Of a stretch of 64,000 bases of DNA, positions 1-8,467 are shown piece after piece. The translations under genes were made by a program, and so were the position numbers. How positions within the stretch are numbered: position 1 is the stretch's first letter; every line of letters begins with the position of its first letter. The notes below the pieces were generated by a model, which made no database searches, was not told the DNA's origin, and saw nothing but the letters and a program-made list of their open reading frames with translations. The stretch is from VXMF01 sp965206775 (GTDB lineage: Bacteria; Acidobacteriota; Terriglobia; Bryobacterales; UBA6623). The stretch lies in the NCBI GenBank assembly GCA_965206775.1, contig CBDBKU010000002.1, positions 620,001-684,000 on the forward strand. Direction: 5' to 3'.

Positions 1-1
1 G

Positions 2-571
2 ATCATCGAGCAGCACGGCGGGGAGGTGCTGGTGCGCATCAAGGGCAACTGCCCGCTCACCTACGAGACGCTGACGGGCCTGAACTGGGAGCAGGGAGCG
101 GAGCGGAGCTGGCAGGAAGGGCGCTGGCAGCGCTCGCGCAACAAGAGCTGGGAGCGGCGCTCGATCGATGTGTTCACGCCCCATCCGAAACTGCTGCCGT
201 ACCCGCATGCCCGGCAGGCGTACCGCATCACGCACGAGACCTGCAAGCGGCTGGGCGGCGCGGTGTCGATCAGCTGCAGCTACGGCATCAGCTCGCTGTC
301 GGAGCAGGCCGCAACGGCGCGGGACCTGCTGGCGTTGCAGCGGGGTCACTGGAAGGTGGAAAGCGCCAACCACTATCGCCGCGACGTCTCGTTCGGGGAG
401 GACAGCAGCCGCATCCGCACGGGTCACGGTCCGTCCAACGCCGCGGCGCTGAACAACCTGGCGCTGGCGCTGCTGCTGTCGCAGCGGCCACAGGACACGG
501 TGCCGGAGGCGCAAACCTACTACGTCGGCAACCGGGACGAGGCCCTGCAGCTGCTGCTGACTCCTGGCTAG
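2..571 (+). CDS. ISAs1-family transposase, C-terminal part (cut by window edge)
   Basis: The frame is open from the window edge (codons at 2-4 onward), so the gene starts outside the window and only about 190 C-terminal residues are visible. The region around WKVESANHYRRDV followed by FGED and a NNLALALLL stretch is the typical C-terminal signature of ISAs1/H-repeat DDE transposases, and the Glu in WKVE is the expected third catalytic residue. It would catalyse cut-and-paste movement of its own element. The GTG at 26 is probably internal, because homology-like sequence continues upstream of it. No matching terminal repeat was recognised downstream, so the element's right end is not defined. 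An IS1634-type element lies directly behind it. Confidence 0.85.
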   Translation: MIEQHGGEVLVRIKGNCPLTYETLTGLNWEQGAERSWQEGRWQRSRNKSWERRSIDVFTPHPKLLPYPHARQAYRITHETCKRLGGAVSISCSYGISSLSEQAATARDLLALQRGHWKVESANHYRRDVSFGEDSSRIRTGHGPSNAAALNNLALALLLSQRPQDTVPEAQTYYVGNRDEALQLLLTPG

Positions 572-809
572 CGAGGATTCCGCCCCGCAGCCGCGGAGCC
601 AGGTCCATCGCGGCCTGGCGGACGGTCCCGCTGCGCCCGCGTTGCGGCCGCCGGCGGCCCACCCGCCGATTCCCGGCCCGTGCAGCGTCCCCAGCACCGC
701 AACAAGACCCGCTTTCACTCCGCAGACCGCCCCGCTTCCCGTGCTCCAACGCCCTATCTGGGCCATCCCCCCCCCAAACCAATAAGGAATCAGCGGTGGG
801 CGCTTTGTG
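572..809. other. Intergenic stretch between two insertion sequences
   Basis: GC-rich sequence between the end of the ISAs1-type transposase and the left end of the IS1634-type element. It should contain the right end of the ISAs1 element, but I could not identify its terminal repeat. No supported gene is seen. The minus-strand open frame across it is very rich in Arg, Ala and Pro and looks like a GC artefact. Confidence 0.5.
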
Positions 810-829
810 CCAAGCTCATCTTCGACACC
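810..829 (+). repeat. Left end of IS1634 copy 1 with target duplication
   Basis: CCAAG (810-814) is the left target-duplication copy. It is followed by the 15-bp terminal inverted repeat CTCATCTTCGACACC (815-829). Confidence 0.8.
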
Positions 830-2949
830 CGCTGACCTGAAGCTCCAGCGATTTGCTCGGGATTACAACGACTTAGCGCTAGCTCGATTTGCGCAATGCC
901 CAATGTGTTGTGCCATGGGAAAATTACGTTGACCGCGTTTTTCTCTTGCTTTTTCAGTAACTTGGGACTGTTCCATGACGCCTGTCTGTTGTGACCTGTT
1001 GAGTCCTCCGTGTTCTTCCGCACCAAATCCTCATCCCACTACACCTACCTCCAACTGGTCGAGGGCTTCCGCCAAGGCAAGAAGGTCCGCCAGCGCGTGA
1101 TCGCTACCCTCGGACGCCTCGACCAGCTGCAAGCCAGCGGCGCTCTCGACCGGCTCCTGCAATCCGGGGCCCGCCTCTCCGAACACTCCGCCGTCCTGTC
1201 CGCCCTGCCCCCGCCCGACGACCCCGGCGCCGACTCCCGCACCCTCGGCCCCGCCCTCGTCTTCGAGCGCCTCTGGCAGCTCACCTCCTGTCGTCACGTC
1301 GTCTCCCAGGCGCTCCGCCAACGCCGCTTCCGCTTCGACGTCGAGCGCGCCGTCTTCCTCACCGTCCTGCACCGCCTGACCGCCCCCGGCTCCGACCGCA
1401 GCGCCCTGGCCTGGATGGCCGACCAGGCAGTCGCCGGCAGCGACCTCCAGCTGCAGCACTTGTACCGCGCCATGGCCTGGCTCGGCCAGCCCTTGCCGGA
1501 CAAGGACCAGAAACACTGCACGCACGCGCCGCGCTGCGTCAAGGACGAGTTGGAAGAGGCCCTCTTCGATCGCCGCCGGGACTTGTTCTCCGATCTGGAC
1601 CTCGTCTTCTTCGACACGACATCGCATTACTTCCATGGCGCGGGCGGGCAGACGCCGGGCCGGCGCGGCAACTCGAAGGACTACCGCCCGCAGTGCCGGC
1701 AGATGGTCCTGGGGCTGGTGCTGGACAACCAGGGCCTGCCGGTGTGCTGCGAGATGTGGCCGGGCAACACGGCCGATGTGACGACGCTGGTGCCGGTGGC
1801 GCAGCGCTTGCAGCGGCGTTTCGGGATGCGCTCGGTCTGCCTGGTGGCGGACCGGGGCATGATCAGCCAGGCGACGATGGCGGCGATCGAGGAGCGCGGC
1901 TGGAGCTACATCCTGGGAGTGCGCATGCGCGGCTCGAAGGAGTTCCGCGAGCAGGTGCTGGGGGCGGACGCACCCGAGCTGGCGGTGTCGGTGGAGCGGG
2001 CGCACCAGCCGCGCCAGCAGCTGGAGCTGAAGGTCCAGGACGTGCGGGTGCGCGAGCAGGGCGAGGAGTCCTCCAGCGAGCGGCGCTACGTGGTGTGCCG
2101 CAACGCCGAGCAAGCGCGGCGCGACCGCGCCGTGCGCTCAGAGATCGTCGCCAAGCTGAGGCAGCAGCTGGTGCGGAGCGAGAAGCAGTTGGTGGGCAAC
2201 CGCGGGTACCGGCGCTACCTGCGCAAGGCGGTCCAGGAGCCGGAGGCGGTGGCGGGGAGCCAGCCGGAGGCTCTCCCGGAGGTGTCCCGGGAGACGGCGG
2301 CAGAGGCGCCGGAGCAGAGCCCGCAGGCGGGAGCGGCGTGGGAGGTGGACGAGGCCAGGATCGCGGTCGAGGAGCAGTTCGACGGAGTCTGGGCGCTGCG
2401 CACGAACGCGGCACTGACGGCGACGGACGTGGCCTTGCGATACAAGCAGCTGTGGCAGGTGGAGCAGGGTTTCCGGAGCGCGAAGTCGCTGTTGCGGACG
2501 CGGCCGGTGTACCACCGCACGGACGAGACAATCCGGGGGCACGTGTTCTGTTCGTTCCTGGCGCTGGTGCTGAAGAAGGAGCTGGAGCGGCGTCTGGAGG
2601 CGGCGGGCATCGAAGTGGAGTGGGGGGACTTGATGCGGGACCTGGGCCGGCTGCGGGAGACGGAAGTGGAGTTGCAGGGGAAGCGCTTCGTGGTGCGCAG
2701 CAAGGCGTACGGAGTGGTAGGCAAGGTGGCCCAGTGCGTGGGAGCGCGCTTGCCGGCGACTGTGCGGCGCGTGGGTCAAGAGAGTGCCGAGCCTGCTCGG
2801 GAACCCGCACAGCAACTGGCCTGAAGACGTGTGGAGGTGCGATCGCCCACTGCCCAGCCAAACCCGGGAGGTGTTGTGCCAAACGCTCGCCCTAGTCTCG
2901 CAACCTGTTCTTATATCAGTACTTCTGGAATTGTGGTGTCGAAGATGAG
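815..2949 (+). mobile_element. Complete IS1634-family insertion sequence (copy 1)
   Basis: A 2,135-bp element bounded by identical 15-bp inverted ends CTCATCTTCGACACC (815-829, and inverted at 2935-2949) and flanked by a perfect 5-bp direct repeat CCAAG (810-814 and 2950-2954), as expected for a target-site duplication. It contains a single transposase gene. Joining the flanks places two copies of GGCGCTTT close together in the target. A second, related element lies at 41774-43869; its ends differ from these at about 3 of 16 positions. Intact ends and an exact target duplication suggest a fairly recent insertion. Confidence 0.85.
1010..2824 (+). CDS. IS1634-family DDE transposase
   Basis: 604-residue transposase starting at a GTG about 195 bp inside the left end of its element. 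The DDE triad is visible: Asp202 in FFDTTSHYF, Asp281 in VADRGMIS, and Glu485 in QVEQGFRSAKS, the last within the usual R-x-x-x-I-x-x-H region (RTDETIRGHVF). The N-terminus (about residues 8-40, with GKKVRQRVIATLGRLDQL) matches the family's opening domain. A low-complexity Glu/Ala-rich segment at about 410-450 separates the second Asp from the Glu, as is common for the insertion domain of this family. Nothing looks broken, so it may be active. Confidence 0.93.
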   Translation: MFFRTKSSSHYTYLQLVEGFRQGKKVRQRVIATLGRLDQLQASGALDRLLQSGARLSEHSAVLSALPPPDDPGADSRTLGPALVFERLWQLTSCRHVVSQALRQRRFRFDVERAVFLTVLHRLTAPGSDRSALAWMADQAVAGSDLQLQHLYRAMAWLGQPLPDKDQKHCTHAPRCVKDELEEALFDRRRDLFSDLDLVFFDTTSHYFHGAGGQTPGRRGNSKDYRPQCRQMVLGLVLDNQGLPVCCEMWPGNTADVTTLVPVAQRLQRRFGMRSVCLVADRGMISQATMAAIEERGWSYILGVRMRGSKEFREQVLGADAPELAVSVERAHQPRQQLELKVQDVRVREQGEESSSERRYVVCRNAEQARRDRAVRSEIVAKLRQQLVRSEKQLVGNRGYRRYLRKAVQEPEAVAGSQPEALPEVSRETAAEAPEQSPQAGAAWEVDEARIAVEEQFDGVWALRTNAALTATDVALRYKQLWQVEQGFRSAKSLLRTRPVYHRTDETIRGHVFCSFLALVLKKELERRLEAAGIEVEWGDLMRDLGRLRETEVELQGKRFVVRSKAYGVVGKVAQCVGARLPATVRRVGQESAEPAREPAQQLA

Positions 2950-2954
2950 CCAAG
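2935..2954 (-). repeat. Right end of IS1634 copy 1 with target duplication
   Basis: The inverted copy of the terminal repeat (GGTGTCGAAGATGAG, 2935-2949) is followed directly by the second CCAAG target-duplication copy (2950-2954). Confidence 0.8.
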
Positions 2955-3150
2955 GCGCTTTGGCGGGGCATGCCGGCAGGGGTGGGCCGCGGAGAGATTC
3001 GACGAGAGCGAGTCTGACGGGTCTGCGTGACGCCGCCGAGACCCCGGGACAGACCTGCCGCCTGGAGGCGGACGGCGGCTAGGTGGCAACCCTCGAGAAC
3101 TGGAAATCTCCGCGATGGACGCCCAGCGGGCAAGCAAGTGCAGGGATCGA

Positions 3151-4713
3151 CTAGCGCGGGGCCGGCGCGGCGCACGCGAAGGACTCCTCGGAACCGGGAT
3201 TGCCGGAGCCATCGTACCGGGCCACTTCCGGGTAGGGGCACAAGGGCCTCGTCATCTCGGTGCCGCCGCCGACAACCCTCCCCGCCACGATGCGGTCAGG
3301 GGTCGCGCCGGATTCGACCCAGTCCATGAGAGCGCCGAGGTAGTCGGCGCTCGACACTCCAAGACCGCCGCCGCAATGGAACATCCCCGGGACCATGAAT
3401 AGCCGGAAGAAGTCCCGAGTCTCCGGACCGGTCACCCGCTGGGCTTCCTCGTAGTAGTCCACTCCCATCAGCGGGTTCAGCGCGGTGTCCGCCCAGCCAA
3501 AGTACATCAGCATTTTCCCGCCCGAGTCGCGGAACCGAGTCAGGTCGGGATCCGTGGCGTCTAGGATCGAACGGATGAACTCCATCCGGTGGGGATCGCT
3601 GTCGAAATCGAACTCGCGCCAGTCGAAGTCCGGCTCGTCCGGCTCGAAGGCCATGTAGCGCAGGAAAGTCTCGGCGAAGACCTCCTGGCGGGACGGCCCC
3701 TCCTCGCTAATGATCCAGCCGTTCCAGCCGCTCCGGCGACTCCTCCCGCTCGGCGGTGCCGCTTCGGAGCCGAAGGGCAGGCCCGGAAAGAGCACTTCGC
3801 CCCGGCTCGGAACCCCGCTATAGATTTTCTCCAGCGCGCCTACCTCGGCATCGGAAAAGCAGTCCCCCGTGGCCGAACCCTCGCATCGAGGCAGGTCTCG
3901 CGCCGGATCGAAGTCGCACGCCCGCGGATCGTCGAGCAGGCCGTCCTCCAAGCCGTCCACGCTGTCGCACCGTTCGTAAACCGCTTCGGCGACTGCTTCG
4001 ATCTTCTCCAGACTGATCGGTGCCTCGTCCAATGCCCTCGCGTTCCACGCCCCCCAGATCTGAGTGTCCGTGAAGTTCAGTACCGGTGCACCGACGACGA
4101 TGCCGTCGAAGTCCCTTGGGAATCGCTGGGCCGCCATGAGCCCCTGCCGGCCGCCTGTCGAACAGCCCTCCCAGTAGGTGTAGCTCGGCGGCTTGCCGTA
4201 GTAGAGCGCTGCCAGTTCCTTGGCTGTCTGGATCGTCAGGCGCACGGCCCGGAAGCTGTAGTCGATTTCCTTCTGGCGATTGTTCAAGGCAAACGTGCCC
4301 AGAGGCTCGGCCGCCCGATCATGGCCGGTATTGGTGTAGACCGCCACGAACCCGCGCGAAGCCACGCTGTCGCTGCGGCGCACGCGCTGCGGCGCGGTCG
4401 GAGGCGTGCCGGCGTAGCCGCCGTTGCCGCTCATCAGGATGCGCCCGTTCCACGAGTCCGGCAGGACGATCTCGAATGCGATTTCCGGCGGCAGGACCCC
4501 GAAAACCCTGCAGCGAGCGGCCGTCTCGCCCGAGGCCTCGAGGGGAGCGGCGGACACGATGGAATACGCGTGGCCGGTCAATTCCGCGAGTGCCCGGCAA
4601 TCCGCGGCCGGGCGCGTCCCCTCGGCCGAAGCGATGGCCCCGCAAGCCAGCATCATCGAGGCGGCGAGGACCGGCTGGAAACGAGCGCGACTGGGAAACT
4701 GCTGCTTCTTCAT
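3151..4713 (-). CDS. Tannase/feruloyl-esterase family secreted hydrolase
   Basis: 520-residue serine esterase predicted to hydrolyse phenolic esters such as galloyl or feruloyl esters outside the cytoplasm. A signal peptide (MKKQQ..., with a hydrophobic stretch ending near AIASA) is followed by the tannase fold. The nucleophile motif is GCSTGG, the acid is probably the Asp in GWADTALNP, and the His is in MFHCGGG; the flanking Cys residues fit the family's disulfide next to the catalytic site. The start is set by a strong AAGGAGG Shine-Dalgarno just upstream. The open frame continues through the tRNA gene, but that extension is not coding. It stands alone between the IS block and tRNA-Leu. The exact substrate cannot be told. 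Confidence 0.88.
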   Translation of the reverse strand: MKKQQFPSRARFQPVLAASMMLACGAIASAEGTRPAADCRALAELTGHAYSIVSAAPLEASGETAARCRVFGVLPPEIAFEIVLPDSWNGRILMSGNGGYAGTPPTAPQRVRRSDSVASRGFVAVYTNTGHDRAAEPLGTFALNNRQKEIDYSFRAVRLTIQTAKELAALYYGKPPSYTYWEGCSTGGRQGLMAAQRFPRDFDGIVVGAPVLNFTDTQIWGAWNARALDEAPISLEKIEAVAEAVYERCDSVDGLEDGLLDDPRACDFDPARDLPRCEGSATGDCFSDAEVGALEKIYSGVPSRGEVLFPGLPFGSEAAPPSGRSRRSGWNGWIISEEGPSRQEVFAETFLRYMAFEPDEPDFDWREFDFDSDPHRMEFIRSILDATDPDLTRFRDSGGKMLMYFGWADTALNPLMGVDYYEEAQRVTGPETRDFFRLFMVPGMFHCGGGLGVSSADYLGALMDWVESGATPDRIVAGRVVGGGTEMTRPLCPYPEVARYDGSGNPGSEESFACAAPAPR

Positions 4714-4792
4714 CGTGGCAACCTCCTTGACGGTGCCCCGGGGCCGGCCACAGGGGGCGGGCCTGAACCTACAATATGAACAGAACGGGTGC

Positions 4793-4879
4793 GCCCGGGT
4801 GGCGGAATTGGCAGACGCAACGGACTTAAAATCCGTTGTCCGCAAGGGCGTGTGGGTTCGAACCCCACCCCGGGCACCA
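4793..4879 (+). tRNA. tRNA-Leu (anticodon TAA)
   Basis: The acceptor GCCCGGG pairs with CCCGGGC, followed by discriminator A and an encoded CCA. The anticodon stem ACGGA/TCCGT encloses the loop CTTAAAA, giving anticodon TAA. A long variable arm (around TGTCCGCAAGGGCGT) marks it as a class II tRNA, consistent with leucine. The T-loop GTTCGAA is canonical. Confidence 0.95.
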
Positions 4880-4888
4880 TCAGTTCCG

Positions 4889-5854
4889 TCAGCGGCCGAC
4901 GCCAGGCGGTTCCGACCCGCGAGAGCGCAAGGCGCCAAGGCCCTCGTCAGCATGGTACGAACTGCGTACGAGCGCACCGGACTCCACGTGACGAAAGCCT
5001 AGGCGCTGCCCGAAGTCGCGAATTGACCCGAATTCCTCCGGAGCGTAATACTTCTGGATCGCAAGGTGATCGGACGAGGGCCGCAGGTACTGGCCGACGG
5101 TCAGGATGTCCACGCCATGGTCCCGCAAGTCTCGCAAGGTGGCGTGAATCTCCTCCCGCGTTTCGCCTAGGCCGAGCATGATGCCCGACTTGGTTGGCAT
5201 GGTCGGCCGGTTCGCCTTCGCGTAGCGGAGCATCTCCAGCGAGCGCCGGTAATCGGATCCGGCGCGAACGGTCCTGTACAGCCGGAGCACCGTCTCCACG
5301 TTGTGGTTGAGGATGTCCGGACGGGCGTCCAGCACGATGTCCATGGCCGCTCTGGAGCCTTGGAAGTCAGGTACCAGCACTTCGACGGTGCATCCCGGGA
5401 CCCGGTCGCGAATCGCCCCGATCGTCATGGCGAACAGCTGGGCGCCGCCGTCGGCTCGATCGTCGCGATTGACGCTGGTAACGACGGCGTGGCGCAACCC
5501 CATCTGCGCAACCGCATCCGCCACGCGCCTCGGCTCGTCGTAGTCGACTTCCGCGGGCGGGCCCTTCTGAACGGCGCAGAATCCGCAACGGCGCGTGCAG
5601 ACATTGCCTAGGATCATGAAGGTGGCGCTGTGTCGGTTCCAGCAGTCACCAATATTCGGGCACGCGGCGCTCTCGCAGACGGTGTGCAGACGCAAGTCGC
5701 TGACCAGCTGCTTCAGCCTGCGATAGTTCGCCCCGGTGGCAGCGGGCGCCAGCAGCCAGCGAGGGCGCGAGCCCGCCGGGTTCTCGAGCGGCCGGGCGTG
5801 AAGCGGCACCATCGGCTTCACGCGCAGGTCGGCGATGGGAACAAAGCCGTTCAT
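4889..5854 (-). CDS. lipA: Lipoyl synthase
   Basis: Radical-SAM enzyme (321 residues) that inserts two sulfur atoms into protein-bound octanoyl groups to make lipoyl cofactors for the 2-oxoacid dehydrogenases and the glycine cleavage system. Both iron-sulfur motifs are visible: the auxiliary-cluster cysteines in CESAACPNIGDC and the radical-SAM CTRRCGFC. The serine of the C-terminal RSSYHA motif, which ligates the auxiliary cluster, is also present. The length is typical. It stands alone, with an aquaporin gene upstream on the same strand about 107 bp away. Confidence 0.97.
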   Translation of the reverse strand: MNGFVPIADLRVKPMVPLHARPLENPAGSRPRWLLAPAATGANYRRLKQLVSDLRLHTVCESAACPNIGDCWNRHSATFMILGNVCTRRCGFCAVQKGPPAEVDYDEPRRVADAVAQMGLRHAVVTSVNRDDRADGGAQLFAMTIGAIRDRVPGCTVEVLVPDFQGSRAAMDIVLDARPDILNHNVETVLRLYRTVRAGSDYRRSLEMLRYAKANRPTMPTKSGIMLGLGETREEIHATLRDLRDHGVDILTVGQYLRPSSDHLAIQKYYAPEEFGSIRDFGQRLGFRHVESGALVRSSYHADEGLGALRSRGSEPPGVGR

Positions 5855-5961
5855 GGGTGAGGCGGGGGCGCCGGCTAGCGGTCCTGGCTGTCGCGGAGGC
5901 AGCCCCCCGCCGATGGTCGCACTAGTCCCATCCTACCAGCGCGCCCCTGATGCCCTGCTAG

Positions 5962-6603
5962 CTAGTCGTCGCTGGCGAGGACCTTGTGCACGCAGGCTGC
6001 CAGCACGCCTCCCACCGGACAGGCGACGAAATAGATCCAGAGGGACGAGATGGCAGTCGGGGCGTCACTGAACAGCGCGGGGCCCAGCGAGCGGGCCGGA
6101 TTAAGGGAAGCTCCGGTCAAGGGCCCTCCCATTGCAATGCAGGCCGCTAGCGTCAATCCGATGGCGACCGGAGCGAGGTTGCCAGCCTTGCCGCTCACCG
6201 CAGAGTGATAGATCGAATTCACGAGCAGGAATGTGAGGATCACTTCCAACAGGAAGGCCTGCCCAATGCCGACACCTTCCGCAGGGACGGTCGCACCCAG
6301 AGAGCCCGGCCCGACTACGTAGAAGAGCGCCGAGGCGCCGACAATGCCGCCGATCAGCTGCACGACGATATAGCCGATCGCGTCGCCGAGCTTGATCTGG
6401 CCGCCGACTAGGAGCCCGATCGTGACAGCCGGGTTGATATGCGTTCCCGAGATATTGCCGTAGGCGTACGCAAAGGCCATCACGACAAGGCCGTGTGCCA
6501 GGGCGACCGCGACGAGATTGCCGCTGACGGCCGCCGCGCCGGCTCCGATGAAGATGAGCGAAAACGTCCCGATGAACTCCGCGACCAGTGCCTTACTCTG
6601 CAT
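5962..6603 (-). CDS. Aquaporin (MIP family channel)
   Basis: 213-residue inner-membrane channel for water or small neutral solutes, with six transmembrane segments. Both pore half-helix motifs are present: HINPAVT in the first half and ASLNPARS in the second. The length and HINPAV spacing resemble AqpZ-type aquaporins rather than glycerol facilitators, but selectivity was not determined. The start chosen (MQSKALV) has GGAGG about 9 bp upstream and removes an unlikely 21-residue leader. The gene is divergent from the patatin-like gene. Confidence 0.93.
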   Translation of the reverse strand: MQSKALVAEFIGTFSLIFIGAGAAAVSGNLVAVALAHGLVVMAFAYAYGNISGTHINPAVTIGLLVGGQIKLGDAIGYIVVQLIGGIVGASALFYVVGPGSLGATVPAEGVGIGQAFLLEVILTFLLVNSIYHSAVSGKAGNLAPVAIGLTLAACIAMGGPLTGASLNPARSLGPALFSDAPTAISSLWIYFVACPVGGVLAACVHKVLASDD

Positions 6604-6750
6604 GAAATGTAGCCTCCTTTGCGCCCCGTCCGAGGCGGGGCGGGTGATCGCGGAAGATTGTATCACCGCCCGGAACCTCCTCCGAAACGGCCCGACTATA
6701 CTGCGGACAGCAAGGGAAGTGGCAGATCGCCATCGTCCCGCCGCGCCGCA

Positions 6751-8451
6751 ATGGACCGGGCATCCGCACGTCCGATCGAAATCAACCGGTTCCTCGACCC
6801 GGGCTTCCTCGACTTGGACGAGGCCCTGGATGCGCTCGAACTCGAGGTCGGTCCGTCGAGCGGGTTGTTTGGAAAGCAGGGCCTCGAACTGCGCAAGTGC
6901 CCTCCGGGCCGGCGCAAGGTGGCGATCGCGATCAGCGGGGGCGGCGCGTCGGGAGCCTATAACGCCGGGCTGCTCGAGGTGCTTCTGGACGGGCTGAAAA
7001 AGCGCGGCATCGAAGTCGGCATCCTGGTGGGCACGTCGTCCGGTGCAGTCAACGGGTATGGCGTGTTCCTCGAGTCTCTCGGAATGGGCAATCCGCAGTT
7101 TCGATCGGAGCCGGCCATCCGCCAGCCGTTCGAGAGCTACATCGCCTCAGTCTGGTCCTATCTCGACCGCGACGGCAACGCGTCGCGCTGGGTGGTTGGA
7201 CAGCGATCGTGGATCGTCCGCCTCGCCTCGCGAGGATTGACCTCTGGTGGGAGCAAGGCCGGGCTCGCCCTGCTCGTCGTCGCAGTCGCGGTGCTGCTCC
7301 AGCCCAACCTCCTGCTGCCTCTCGCCTTGCTGGCGGCCCGCGCCGGCAGCGACTCGTTGAGCTGGGTTGGTGCGTTCGGACTCGCCGAATCCGTGCCGCT
7401 GCTTTTCGGATGCGCGTTCGTCGCGACCCTATTGCTGGGCATGGGGGTGTGGCTGTCTGGCAAGGCCTTTCGGCGAAGCCTGTTCCTCGACCTGCCGCTT
7501 CTTAGATTGCTAGCGAATACGGGTCCTGAGGGCGACCTGAGGCGCTATCCCCGCATGTCTCGCGGCCAGTCGGTCGACAGGGCCCGCAACCTGAGCCGCG
7601 ACATTGTCAGCGAGTGGTACCGGAGACGGGACGAGGTCCCGGAATTTGCCATCACAGGCACGGACATCACGGCGGGCCGCGAATGCCTCTTCACCCTTGT
7701 CCGTCCAGAGACTTTCAAGCAGTTGCTTCGCCGGGAGTGGATGGCGGTGCAATTCGACTCTGATCCGGCTGACACCGAGGACTACCGCTCGGAGACCAAT
7801 GCCCTGTTCGCCCTCCCGGAAAACCTGTTGCGGTCGGTTGTTGCGTCGTCCGCGGTTCCGGGGGCGTTCCCTACGCAGCGCATCGGCATCTATCGCTCGG
7901 GCGGGAGCCGAGTCGCTCGCCACCACTTCGTCGACGGAGGCGTCCTGAACAACAGCCCTGTCCACGTCGCGATCGATGCCGGAGCGACGCACGTGATCTC
8001 GCTCGAGATCCTGCCCTTCCGAGAGAAAGACCCGTTGACAAGCGACGAGCGGCCACCCGGGGGCTACAGGCTGCTAGAAGCGGCGCTCGCGACATTCACG
8101 ACCGTGCTCGAACGCGCAACGCACGAGGACATCCGCCGTACCGCGTCGTGGAACCGATTCCTGATTGCCCGTCCGAGCGGGCTGGGGCCGGGCCGCAGCA
8201 AGGAGGCCAGGGCCGACCGGGAGCGCCGAGTCGTGCCGATCTACCGCGTCGCTCCGAGAGCTCCGCTGGTCGGCACCGTCGAGTTCGACGGCCGTTTCGA
8301 ATCGGGCGAGCGAAGGGTCACGCTGCGCGATTTGCTGCGTCGCGGCGTCCTGGACATGCGGGGGCGGAACATCTGGCCCGCGACCGTCCGGCACGAACCG
8401 GGCTGGGCCGACCCGGACCGGGAGCCGGCATCGACGGACGGCAGAAGCTAG
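6751..8451 (+). CDS. Patatin-like phospholipase with membrane segments
   Basis: 566-residue predicted lipid acyl hydrolase. The oxyanion-hole motif GGGASG is at residues 63-68, the nucleophile elbow GTSSG at 94-98 (Ser96) and the catalytic Asp in FVDGGVLNN at residue 395. Between Ser96 and Asp395 there is a long insertion with two hydrophobic stretches (about residues 170-250: LALLVVAVAVLL..., LLFGCAFVATLLLGMGV). The enzyme is therefore probably membrane-anchored, with the insertion inside the catalytic domain. The ATG at 6751 is chosen because upstream sequence in frame is Arg/Pro-rich and unlike the family. A lipoprotein gene starts 16 bp after the stop, suggesting an operon. Confidence 0.88.
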   Translation: MDRASARPIEINRFLDPGFLDLDEALDALELEVGPSSGLFGKQGLELRKCPPGRRKVAIAISGGGASGAYNAGLLEVLLDGLKKRGIEVGILVGTSSGAVNGYGVFLESLGMGNPQFRSEPAIRQPFESYIASVWSYLDRDGNASRWVVGQRSWIVRLASRGLTSGGSKAGLALLVVAVAVLLQPNLLLPLALLAARAGSDSLSWVGAFGLAESVPLLFGCAFVATLLLGMGVWLSGKAFRRSLFLDLPLLRLLANTGPEGDLRRYPRMSRGQSVDRARNLSRDIVSEWYRRRDEVPEFAITGTDITAGRECLFTLVRPETFKQLLRREWMAVQFDSDPADTEDYRSETNALFALPENLLRSVVASSAVPGAFPTQRIGIYRSGGSRVARHHFVDGGVLNNSPVHVAIDAGATHVISLEILPFREKDPLTSDERPPGGYRLLEAALATFTTVLERATHEDIRRTASWNRFLIARPSGLGPGRSKEARADRERRVVPIYRVAPRAPLVGTVEFDGRFESGERRVTLRDLLRRGVLDMRGRNIWPATVRHEPGWADPDREPASTDGRS

Positions 8452-8467
8452 CATATTGGGTACCTCT

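Noticed and set aside
799..2962. 9-bp direct repeat GGCGCTTTG (799-807, 2954-2962) as the target duplication of IS1634 copy 1
   Set aside because: It is not adjacent to the ends. The CCAAG copies directly abut the inverted repeats and fit the family's usual duplication length.
4714..4977. N-terminal extension of the tannase-like protein through the tRNA-Leu gene
   Set aside because: A strong Shine-Dalgarno and a signal peptide mark the start at 4713, and the extension would be antisense to a tRNA.
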